This document shows positions 6,443 through 12,246 of a stretch of DNA of 12,246 nucleotides, piece after piece (within the stretch, counting starts at the first letter, position 1; each line of letters begins with the position of its first letter). A program made the position numbers and the translations under genes. Under the pieces are notes generated by a model. That model had not been told where the DNA came from. It saw nothing but the letters and a program-made list of their open reading frames with translations, and ran no database searches. The DNA is taken from the NCBI GenBank assembly GCA_902475785.1, contig CABSAN010000061.1, forward strand, positions 1-12,246, in the 5' to 3' direction. The stretch comes from an uncultured Collinsella sp. (GTDB taxonomy: Bacteria > Actinomycetota > Coriobacteriia > Coriobacteriales > Coriobacteriaceae).

Positions 6443-6556
6443 CTTTGTCTTCCTTTCACTTGGATAACCATTGGATTGGACAGTTCTCAGCTCGTCAGCT
6501 GGTTGAACACGAAGAGAAGCGCGAAGCAGGCAGGCGCTTGCAAAACGCGGTGGAAC
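6443..6556 (-). other. Gap between MFS gene and aldolase gene
   Basis: These 114 nt carry the aldolase ribosome site and no gene. CAGCTGACGAGCTG-type short dyads are present, but there is no hairpin with a T-run and no clear -10/-35 pair. A second promoter for the PTS part of the operon could lie here, but I cannot point to it. Only one TGAAA half-site occurs, overlapping the ribosome site. Confidence 0.35.
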
Positions 6557-7759
6557 CTATGCGGCCGACTGGCCCTCAGGCTGTGGCGCTGCGCTTCGAC
6601 GCCACAGTACGTACGCCACAAAAGCAACGACCGCAGCAATCGTTGAAGCGAGGGCGAAGGCCAGAAAACCCGCGTGCGTGCCGAGCGCGTCGCACGCCCA
6701 ACCGCCAAACAGGTTCGCAACCACGACGGACAGACCGCTCTGAACCATCGCGAAGGCGCTCTGACCTCGAGCGCGACAATCCTCGTAAGTGTGGTTGGCA
6801 ATGTAGGTAACGCAGGAGTAGTAGACGGTCATGTAACTCACGCTCTGCAGCAGCTGGCCGCAGATCATGACCGGGACGATGCCGGTGCCCACGAGCACGA
6901 GCCTGAGCGCCGCCATGAAGCAGGAAAAGATCAGGAGGTTCATCTCGCCGAAGCGCCTGACCAGCTTGGAGGAAACGAGCAGGATGGGGATCTCGCTCGC
7001 AGCGGAGACCGCACTCAGGACGCCCACGAGGTTCTGACCCTCGCCAAGCTCGACCGCGTAGCGGCCCAAGAACGCCCCGATGAAGCCAATCGCGGCCGAA
7101 CTGATGAAGGCGAAGACCAAGACGAAGGCGATCTCATTGCTGGTAAACAGCGAGAGGAGGCCCTTTCCGTGGGAGACCTTGGGATCGTCCGCGGCATTGG
7201 CGCGAATTCCCGCCTCGGGGAGGCGCCACATGTGAGCCGCGAAGACCACCAGCGCGGCAGAGACCACCGCGAACTGGATTTGAGGAGCCATGTCGAGCAG
7301 CCGACCGACGATCAGGACGACGATGGCATAGCCGATAGTGCCACCCATGCGAATGCGAGAAAAGTCCAGGCCAGAGCGATCCGCGAGCTCGATGACGAGG
7401 GAGTCGCTCAGGGGCAGGAGCCCCGAGAAAAACGCCGAGAACGCAAAGGTTACGAGAAGGACCGGGACGAACGTCGACGCCAGGTAATACAGCGGAGCGA
7501 GTACCGCCGCCGCAAGGCAGAGGATCACGATGACCGCGCGGCGGCGCCCGAGCTTGTCGGCGATCGTCGACCAGAGCGGCTGGATGGCGAGCGCACACAC
7601 CGGGGTCGCCGCGAGGAGGATGCCGGTCTGGGCTGCGCTGAGGCCGAGGCTCGTGTAGTGAGCGGAGAGGAACGGCGAGTACACGCCCGCGCAGACCCAG
7701 TAGAGGACGTTCGCGAAGAACAGCGAAGTCATGCTTGCGTTTGTCCTGGCGTTGTGCAT
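6557..7759 (-). CDS. MFS transporter (MFS_1-like / HcaT-LacY-like)
   Basis: A 400-residue membrane protein with about twelve hydrophobic segments in two halves joined by a polar loop near residues 185-200. The cytoplasmic loop 2-3 motif is visible as DKLGRRR (68-74), and RIRMGGTIGYAI (135-146) is the loop typical of the HcaT/oligosaccharide-proton-symporter branch. It probably moves a small carbohydrate or aromatic acid with protons, either way. The frame is open to an ATG at 7852, but the start at 7757-7759 is preferred: GAAGGGAG lies about 9 nt upstream, and the extra 31 residues are polar and unlike a transporter N-terminus. It is the first gene of the minus-strand operon and is divergent from the RpiR gene. 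Its pairing with a PTS suggests export of a dephosphorylated by-product or uptake of a related substrate. Confidence 0.9.
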   Translation of the reverse strand: MHNARTNASMTSLFFANVLYWVCAGVYSPFLSAHYTSLGLSAAQTGILLAATPVCALAIQPLWSTIADKLGRRRAVIVILCLAAAVLAPLYYLASTFVPVLLVTFAFSAFFSGLLPLSDSLVIELADRSGLDFSRIRMGGTIGYAIVVLIVGRLLDMAPQIQFAVVSAALVVFAAHMWRLPEAGIRANAADDPKVSHGKGLLSLFTSNEIAFVLVFAFISSAAIGFIGAFLGRYAVELGEGQNLVGVLSAVSAASEIPILLVSSKLVRRFGEMNLLIFSCFMAALRLVLVGTGIVPVMICGQLLQSVSYMTVYYSCVTYIANHTYEDCRARGQSAFAMVQSGLSVVVANLFGGWACDALGTHAGFLAFALASTIAAVVAFVAYVLWRRSAAPQPEGQSAA

Positions 7760-8059
7760 CGTGCTTCTCCCTTCTTGCTCGCCGGGTGCCTGTCTGGGCT
7801 TCGAAGTGATTCGCCATCTAGCGTGAAACAAAGTTGTGAGGCGTTGGAACAATGTTCTGTTGTTTCATCGTTTTCGTGCCGTTGTTTCACGGCTCATAAG
7901 ATAGCAGCTCAAGATGAGATTGCGCCGGGGAAGCACCGATTTACCGTGAACGGTAGGAAATCAGCGGTGAAACGCAATTTCACCGCTTATGAAACATTTT
8001 GCTTTATTTTCACCTCTCTTGACCTAAGATACGAAGCAAACTAGGGCCAAGGAGTAACC
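7760..8059. promoter_or_regulatory. Divergent control region with clustered RpiR half-sites
   Basis: This 300-bp region between the MFS and RpiR genes is AT-richer than its neighbours. It carries seven TGAAA/TTTCA pentamers: 7824-7828, 7863-7867, 7885-7889, 7968-7972, 7978-7982, 7990-7994 and 8008-8012. Three belong to the longer box TGAAACAA/TTGTTTCA (7824-7831, 7860-7867, 7882-7889). There are also a palindrome GAACA-A-TGTTC (7847-7857) and a dyad TACCG-TGAA-CGGTA (7942-7955). For the plus strand, TAAGAT (8025-8030) is a possible -10 and the ribosome site AAGGAG is at 8049-8054. RpiR-family regulators are known to bind TGAAA/TTTCA-type dyads, so this is probably the operator area for both directions. 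Confidence 0.6.
7963..7987. promoter_or_regulatory. Perfect dyad, likely RpiR operator
   Basis: AGCGGTGAAA (7963-7972) and TTTCACCGCT (7978-7987) form a perfect 10-bp inverted repeat around a 5-nt spacer. It lies 38-62 bp upstream of the candidate -10 of the RpiR gene and has the TGAAA-N5-TTTCA core expected for this regulator family. It is the strongest single operator candidate in the region. Confidence 0.65.
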
Positions 8060-8923
8060 ATGGATAAGACAGGGGATGTGCTCAGCCACATCTGCGCGGT
8101 CATGAACAGCCTATCCCCCTCGGAGAAGGCAATCGCAACGTATGTGCTCGACCACCCGTCGGACGTCGCAACGATGACCGTCCGCGAACTCGCCGCAGGA
8201 ACCGGTACGTCACCGGCGTCTGTTTCGAGGTTCGCAAGGACGCTTGACTACCGAACCTATTCGGACATGCGTCTGGCGCTCGGCATATCCATCAGCAGGG
8301 CCTCCGGCGAGGAAAAGGCCACGGGCGGCAAGGTTACTCTGGACGACGTCGAGGGCTCCATTAAGTACGTCCTGTCTCACAAGGTCAAGGAGCTCTCCCA
8401 AACCGCCTCGCTCATTGACTCCGATGACTTTTCGGCAGTCGTCAATCTGCTCCACAACGCCAACCTCGTCCTGATTGCGGGCGTCGGCAACTCGATTAGC
8501 ATGGGCGTAAACGCGGCGTTCAAGCTCTCACAGGTTGGAGTCAGGGCGTTTTGCCCCAGTACCACCGATGCCATGGTCTCCGCCGCAACCAGCCTCAAGG
8601 AGAATGACATCCTGCTCGTCATTTCGACGTCCGGATACTCGAAGCGCCTCGTCAACATATTCGACTCTGCCGAGGATTCGAACACCCCCATCATCATGAT
8701 CACAGACAACCCAGATACGCCGCTCGCGAAGCGTGCCACGTATATCATCCGAGCCATCTCGCGAGATCAGGCCATCACCGGAACCGAGGTCGCCTTCTCG
8801 CACAGCTCGATCAACTTCGTCATCGAACTGCTGTTCCTCTTCCTGACCTCTTGCTGGGATGACCCGGTAGAGTTTAACAGGATCATCTCGAAGAATCTCT
8901 TGGGAGACAGGCAATACAGCTAG
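8060..8923 (+). CDS. RpiR-family transcriptional regulator (HTH + SIS domain)
   Basis: A 287-residue DNA-binding protein that senses a phosphorylated sugar. The N-terminal RpiR helix-turn-helix covers residues 1-77, with the recognition segment VRELAAGTGTSPASVSRFAR at 41-60. A linker leads to a SIS domain (about 125-255) with the sugar-phosphate loop residues GVGNSISMG (141-149) and ISTSGYSKRLVN (188-199), and TDNPDTPLAK (215-224). The length is normal. The ATG at 8060-8062 follows AAGGAG by 5 nt. It is divergent from the MFS-aldolase-PTS operon and shares with it a region full of TGAAA/TTTCA sites, so it most likely controls that operon and itself. The ligand is probably the PTS product or an aldolase intermediate. 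Whether it activates or represses cannot be seen. Confidence 0.95.
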   Translation: MDKTGDVLSHICAVMNSLSPSEKAIATYVLDHPSDVATMTVRELAAGTGTSPASVSRFARTLDYRTYSDMRLALGISISRASGEEKATGGKVTLDDVEGSIKYVLSHKVKELSQTASLIDSDDFSAVVNLLHNANLVLIAGVGNSISMGVNAAFKLSQVGVRAFCPSTTDAMVSAATSLKENDILLVISTSGYSKRLVNIFDSAEDSNTPIIMITDNPDTPLAKRATYIIRAISRDQAITGTEVAFSHSSINFVIELLFLFLTSCWDDPVEFNRIISKNLLGDRQYS

Positions 8924-8972
8924 GACGACGCACACCGGCGCACCGACGCCCAGACCGAAACGGGAGGACCCC

Positions 8973-9800
8973 TTGATAAAGCTCATCCTCGCAGACATGG
9001 ACGGGACCCTGCTGCCGTTTGGCTCAAGGGTCGTATCGGAGCGCACGCACAGCGCGATTCTTTCAGCGCTTGATGCGGGCATCGCGTTCGGCCCCGCAAG
9101 CGGCCGCGACTACGCCGACCTGGCCGATGCCTTTGACGGCGACGCGCGCTGTTTCTCGACCGGCATCATGGCCAACGGAAAGAAGGTCTTCTCCAGCGGC
9201 GAACTCGTGTTCAAAAAGACGCTCTCGACGGAGGCCCTCGTCAAGCTCGATAGCGCCGTACGCCCCTACGCGGGGACGTCACTCTGGCTAGTCGCCGATG
9301 TCGATGAGACAGGCAAACGCTGCGAGCAGTTCCTCTGCGCCGTCGAGCCTGGCGACGAATTCGCCCTGGAAATCGTTAAGGACTCCGGAAGAGACATGGC
9401 GCTCGGAGACGTGCCCACGAACCGTGACGTCATCACCGCCGGCATCTTCGTCAACGTCAGCTCCGCCCCGACGGAAGTCGTTCGGAGTCGATGCAAGGAA
9501 GCCTGCCCAGAGCTTGATTTCCCCTCGCCCGTCCCATTCTTCCTCGATGTTGTTCCGGCTGGCTGTAGCAAGGTAAACGGACTCGACGCGCTTCTCGGCA
9601 GCCTTGGGGTCACGCTGGACGAGGTCGCTTTTATCGGAGACTCGGAAAACGACGTGACGCTCCTCGAAAAGGTGCCGAACTCCTACGCAGTCGCGGGCGC
9701 GATGCCAGAGGCGAAGGCCGCGGCCCATCACCTGATCGGGGACGCAGCCGAGGACTCCGTCGCGAAGCTCATCGAACAGATTGTCCAGCAGCGAGGCTAG
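8973..9800 (+). CDS. Cof-type HAD-IIB family sugar-phosphate phosphatase
   Basis: A 275-residue cytoplasmic phosphatase of the haloacid dehalogenase superfamily with a C2B cap. Motif I is ADMDGT (residues 7-12, nucleophile Asp8, acid-base Asp10). Motif II is Ser43 in PASGRD, motif III Lys200 in CSKVNGLDAL, and motif IV GDSENDVTLL (Asp223, Asp227). All catalytic residues are present. The start is TTG at 8973-8975, supported by GGGAGG at 8962-8967; no ATG lies between that ribosome site and motif I. It follows the RpiR gene by 49 nt with no visible terminator, so the two are probably co-transcribed. In context it may relieve sugar-phosphate build-up or hydrolyse a pathway intermediate. Family members are promiscuous, so the substrate is open. 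Confidence 0.93.
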   Translation: MIKLILADMDGTLLPFGSRVVSERTHSAILSALDAGIAFGPASGRDYADLADAFDGDARCFSTGIMANGKKVFSSGELVFKKTLSTEALVKLDSAVRPYAGTSLWLVADVDETGKRCEQFLCAVEPGDEFALEIVKDSGRDMALGDVPTNRDVITAGIFVNVSSAPTEVVRSRCKEACPELDFPSPVPFFLDVVPAGCSKVNGLDALLGSLGVTLDEVAFIGDSENDVTLLEKVPNSYAVAGAMPEAKAAAHHLIGDAAEDSVAKLIEQIVQQRG

Positions 9801-9811
9801 GGTTCCGCCAG

Positions 9812-9827
9812 CGCGGCATGCGCCGCG
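9812..9827. terminator. Short hairpin between converging genes
   Basis: CGCGGC-ATGC-GCCGCG forms a perfect 6-bp stem with a 4-nt loop, 11 nt after the HAD stop codon. It lies between the HAD gene and the oppositely oriented small membrane-protein gene. No T-run follows on either strand, so its role as a terminator is only suggested by position. Confidence 0.35.
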
Positions 9828-9852
9828 TGCCTCGTCATCCGTTCGTGGCGCG

Positions 9853-10002
9853 CTACCTCGTGACGATCCAGAGCGTGGCCATCGTCGCGACGCCGATGCC
9901 TACGATGAGCGCGACCCACAGGATGCGGACCACGAGGTTCATGTCGCCCGCCACCACCATGTCGTTCGCGTGCCAGAACCAGCTCTCGTTTCCCTCGCAC
10001 AT
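9853..10002 (-). CDS. Small single-pass membrane protein, 49 residues
   Basis: A minus-strand reading frame from the ATG at 10000-10002 to the TAG at 9853-9855. AGGGAGG lies about 6 nt upstream, a good ribosome site. The peptide starts MCEGNESWFWHANDMVVAGD, a polar stretch with three aromatic residues. It is followed by one hydrophobic helix at about residues 22-46 (key residues VVRILWVALIVGIG and VATMATLWIV) and ends in Thr-Arg. It lies alone between the HAD gene (convergent) and rlmL (divergent). I do not recognise a family. The helix, the ribosome site and the clean start and stop make it a credible small gene; conservation would decide. Antisense and other-frame openings over the same stretch are Arg/Pro-rich and look like shadows. 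Confidence 0.6.
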   Translation of the reverse strand: MCEGNESWFWHANDMVVAGDMNLVVRILWVALIVGIGVATMATLWIVTR

Positions 10003-10253
10003 GATGCCCTCCCTTGGCCTCGATTACGCCATCTATGGCCGAGCAATCGCAGGTCACGTGCCATGGATTTGCCCTACGCCCAGCTTTCAGTTCTGTAAGG
10101 CGGCGGGAGCCTGTGCGAGGCCCCGAGTCCTGAGGCTGTTGCAATGAAAATGGGAATCAAGGAACACGCATCAATCATATAGGTTCCTTTCGGGGGCGAT
10201 GGCAAACGGAGCATCCATCATATAATGGAGCGACGCAACCAGAGAGGTCACCC
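10003..10253. promoter_or_regulatory. Divergent leader between the small membrane gene and rlmL
   Basis: The stretch contains no further gene. For rlmL, a perfect TATAAT (10221-10226) is preceded at 16 nt by ATGGCA (10199-10204, four of six matches to TTGACA), and the ribosome site GAGAGG is at 10242-10247. An imperfect copy of the -10 area is present: GCATCAATCATATA (10168-10181) versus GCATCCATCATATA (10211-10224), 13 of 14 identical. No clear promoter for the small minus-strand gene is seen. Confidence 0.6.
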
Positions 10254-12246
10254 ATGGAATTTTACGCAAGCTGCCCCGAGGGCTTTGAGTCCGCACTCAC
10301 CGATGAGCTTAAACGCCTCGGGCTTTCGCATGTCCGCCGCCTGAAGGGCCGCGCCACGTTTGAGGGCGAGCTCGAAGAAGGCTACCGCGCCTGTCTATGG
10401 TCGCGCCTGGCGAGCCGCGTGTTCGTGGTACTCGGACGCTTTGAGGCGCAGGATGCCGATGAACTGTACGATAGCGTTTACGACATCGCCTGGGAGAGCA
10501 TCGTCCGCCCCGGCGCCACCATCGCCATCACCGCCCGCGGCGTGACCGAGCAGCTGCGCAACACGCGCTTCTCGGCCCTGCGCGCCAAAGACGCGCTGTG
10601 CGACCGCCTGGCCGAGACCACGGGACGTCGTGCCGACGTCGATGCCGCCGACCCCGATGTTCACCTACTGCTTTCGCTGCGTCAGCGTCGCGCGAGCATC
10701 AGCCTGGACCTTTCGGGCGACCCGTTGTTCAAACGCCTGCCGCCCGCAGCGACCCGCGCCGGCGAGGGCTCGCACGTGCTGCGCCCCGACTACGCCGCCC
10801 TGGTGCTGGCGCAGGTCGGCTGGACCGCACTGTGCGAGCACGAGCTGACGGCCGACGATTACGAGAACGAGGCCCTGCCCACGCTGATCGACGCCTCGTG
10901 CGCCGGCGGCGGCCTGCTGCTGGAAGCCGTGAATATCCTAACCGACCGCGCCCCGGGGGCCGCCCGCGAGCGCTGGGGCTTTGAGGGCTGGCAGCTGCAC
11001 GACGCCGCCCTGTGGGAGCAGCTGCTTGCCGAGGCACGCGAGCGCGAGGCGGCAGCACGCGAGCGGCAGGCACGCATCGTGGCCGTGGATGTTGACCCCG
11101 CCGCCCGCAAGACCGCTGAGCGCATGGTCAAGTGCGCCGGCTACAAGCGCTTTGTCGATTTTTGCGCCGCCAAGTCCGCCACCGCGCTGGACCATGCGGG
11201 CGCCGTCGCCGGTGCCGCCGTGGTCGCAGACACCACCGAGACCCCGCTTTCGCTCATGCACGACGCCATGACGTTGGTCGGCGAGCTGCGCCGCGCGCCC
11301 GAGCTCGCTTCGGCACCGGTCGCCGCGCTCACCCGTGACGGATTGCTGGCCCGCGCGCTCCACGCCGAGCCCGAGCGCTCGATCGCCGTCATGCCCAACA
11401 ACGAGGAGGCGACCGTCGAAGTCTGGCCTTCGCTCGACCACGCCGCCGCAGCGTTTGAGGCTGCGACCAGCGCGGATGCCGAGGCCGAGGTTGCGGATAC
11501 CGACGAAGCCAACGACGAAGGCGCCGCCCCCGCCATGCCCGAACCGGCTGCCATGCTCGACCTGGGCGACGGTAAGCCGCTGCCCGTGCTCATTCCGGAG
11601 TCCGAGCAGTTCGCCAACCGCCTGCGCAAGAATGCCCGTTTGCGTCGCAAGTGGGCCAAGCGCGAGGGCGTTACCTGCTACCGTGTCTACGATGCCGACC
11701 TGCCCGACTACTCCGCCGCCATCGATCTGTACGAGGGCTGCCCGCAAACGCCGGGACGCTGGCTTGTCATCGCCGAATACGCCGCGCCCAAGACCATCGA
11801 CCCCACACTGGCCCAGGCCCGTATGCTCGACATCTTGGCCATCGCGCCGCGTATCTTGGATGTTCCCGCCGAGCATGTGCACGCCAAGGCCCGCATGCGT
11901 TCGCGCGGCGGCTCGCAGTACGGCAAGCAGGGCGCCGGTAAGGGCGGCTCGGGCGAGCGCGCCAATATCGCGCGCCGTCGCCTCCTGCTCATCGAAGAGG
12001 GCGGCCTCACCTTTGCCGTCAACTTTGACGACTATCTGGATGTGGGCATCTTCCTGGACCACCGCGTCACCCGCAACCTAGTGCGCGAGCACGCCAAGCA
12101 GGCGCGCCGCTTCCTCAACCTGTTTGCCTACACCGGCACCGCCACCTGCTATGCGGCCGACGGCGGCGTCGAGGAGACCGTGACGGTCGATCTTTCCAAC
12201 ACCTACCTGGACTGGGCCGAGCGCAATATGCGCCAGAACGGCTTTG
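10254..12246 (+). CDS. rlmL: 23S rRNA methyltransferase RlmKL (RlmL), partial; N-terminal catalytic half degenerate
   Basis: The first 664 codons of a bifunctional rRNA methyltransferase; the C-terminus is beyond the window (the E. coli protein is 702 residues). The order matches RlmKL: a THUMP region (about 45-155, with LWSRLASRV and ASISLDLSGD), the RlmL m2G2445 domain (about 190-390), a linker, and the RlmK m7G2069 domain from about 450 (FANRLRKN, CYRVYDADLPDY, EYAAPKTID, VNFDDYLDVGIFLDHR). The RlmK SAM motif NLFAYTGTAT (622-631) and the VDLSNTYLDWAERN segment are intact. In the RlmL half, SAM motif I reads LIDASCAGGG (211-220) where the family has LLDPMCGSGT. The catalytic NPPYG is replaced by DTTET (about 326-330), and the RGYR element by RLPP (161-164). 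A 45-residue Ala/Glu-rich linker (about 398-442) is extra. The start is backed by GAGAGG and a strong promoter. Confidence 0.93.
   Translation, partial: MEFYASCPEGFESALTDELKRLGLSHVRRLKGRATFEGELEEGYRACLWSRLASRVFVVLGRFEAQDADELYDSVYDIAWESIVRPGATIAITARGVTEQLRNTRFSALRAKDALCDRLAETTGRRADVDAADPDVHLLLSLRQRRASISLDLSGDPLFKRLPPAATRAGEGSHVLRPDYAALVLAQVGWTALCEHELTADDYENEALPTLIDASCAGGGLLLEAVNILTDRAPGAARERWGFEGWQLHDAALWEQLLAEAREREAAARERQARIVAVDVDPAARKTAERMVKCAGYKRFVDFCAAKSATALDHAGAVAGAAVVADTTETPLSLMHDAMTLVGELRRAPELASAPVAALTRDGLLARALHAEPERSIAVMPNNEEATVEVWPSLDHAAAAFEAATSADAEAEVADTDEANDEGAAPAMPEPAAMLDLGDGKPLPVLIPESEQFANRLRKNARLRRKWAKREGVTCYRVYDADLPDYSAAIDLYEGCPQTPGRWLVIAEYAAPKTIDPTLAQARMLDILAIAPRILDVPAEHVHAKARMRSRGGSQYGKQGAGKGGSGERANIARRRLLLIEEGGLTFAVNFDDYLDVGIFLDHRVTRNLVREHAKQARRFLNLFAYTGTATCYAADGGVEETVTVDLSNTYLDWAERNMRQNGF

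Noticed and set aside
6443..6556. Riboswitch or terminator between the MFS and aldolase genes
   Set aside because: Only short dyads are visible, with no T-run, no conserved aptamer and too little space for most riboswitches.
7760..7852. Upstream ATG for the MFS transporter
   Set aside because: The extra 31 residues are polar, have no good ribosome site, and run into the regulatory region; the start at 7759 has GAAGGGAG.
6674..8044. Long plus-strand open frame over the MFS gene and the divergent control region
   Set aside because: The predicted protein is a highly charged, repetitive mix of Asp, Glu, Arg and His, as expected for the antisense of a hydrophobic protein. The MFS reading is clearly the real one.
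10938..12062. Minus-strand open frame (374 codons) inside rlmL
   Set aside because: It lies opposite a confident RlmKL reading, is Gly/Ala/Arg-rich, and has no family features or start signal.
1..12246. CRISPR array, tRNA, rRNA, insertion sequence or phage attachment site
   Set aside because: No regularly spaced repeats, cloverleaf, rRNA stretch, transposase or integrase were found on either strand.

Overview
This looks like chromosome from a high-GC Gram-positive gut-type anaerobe of the Coriobacteriia, most likely Collinsella or a close relative. That is inferred from GC-rich coding, strong AGGAG-type ribosome sites, a complete four-part mannose-family PTS, and the style of the RlmKL, RpiR and Cof-HAD proteins. 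No rRNA or tRNA gene, CRISPR array, insertion sequence or phage gene is visible.

Left end (1-787): the first 18 codons of a transaldolase/fructose-6-phosphate-aldolase-like gene run off the left edge on the minus strand. Its roughly 180-bp leader is rich in dyads. Next to it lies a long, nearly fully paired element (237-340), best read as a plus-strand structured RNA or a dispersed palindromic repeat. It abuts a decayed C-terminal fragment of a Cof-type HAD phosphatase (345-605). A strong hairpin (718-756) closes the large minus-strand operon.

Middle (788-7759): eight minus-strand genes form a carbohydrate operon in the order MFS transporter, class II aldolase, PTS EIIA, EIIB, EIIC, EIID, aldo/keto reductase, alpha/beta-hydrolase. 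From the aldolase onward, gaps range from a 4-nt overlap to 97 nt. The PTS would import and phosphorylate a sugar, the aldolase would cleave a ketose phosphate, and the reductase and hydrolase would trim side groups or handle aldehydes. No sugar isomerase, epimerase, deacetylase or kinase is present, so the substrate cannot be read off. The aldolase has unusual residues in its phosphate-binding loop.

Regulation (7760-9800): a divergent RpiR-family regulator (HTH plus SIS sugar-phosphate domain) and an intact Cof-type HAD phosphatase with a TTG start run on the plus strand. The 300-bp divergent region is packed with TGAAA/TTTCA half-sites, including one perfect 10-bp dyad. These are the likely RpiR operators controlling both directions.

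Right end (9801-12246): a 49-residue single-pass membrane protein lies on the minus strand. After a good sigma-70-type promoter comes the start of rlmKL (rlmL) on the plus strand, cut by the window edge. Its N-terminal (m2G2445) methyltransferase half has lost the NPPY catalytic motif and has an altered SAM motif I, while the visible part of the RlmK half looks normal.

The best candidates for something new are the RNA-like element at 237-340, the degenerate RlmL half, the atypical aldolase in an operon of unknown substrate, and the small membrane protein.
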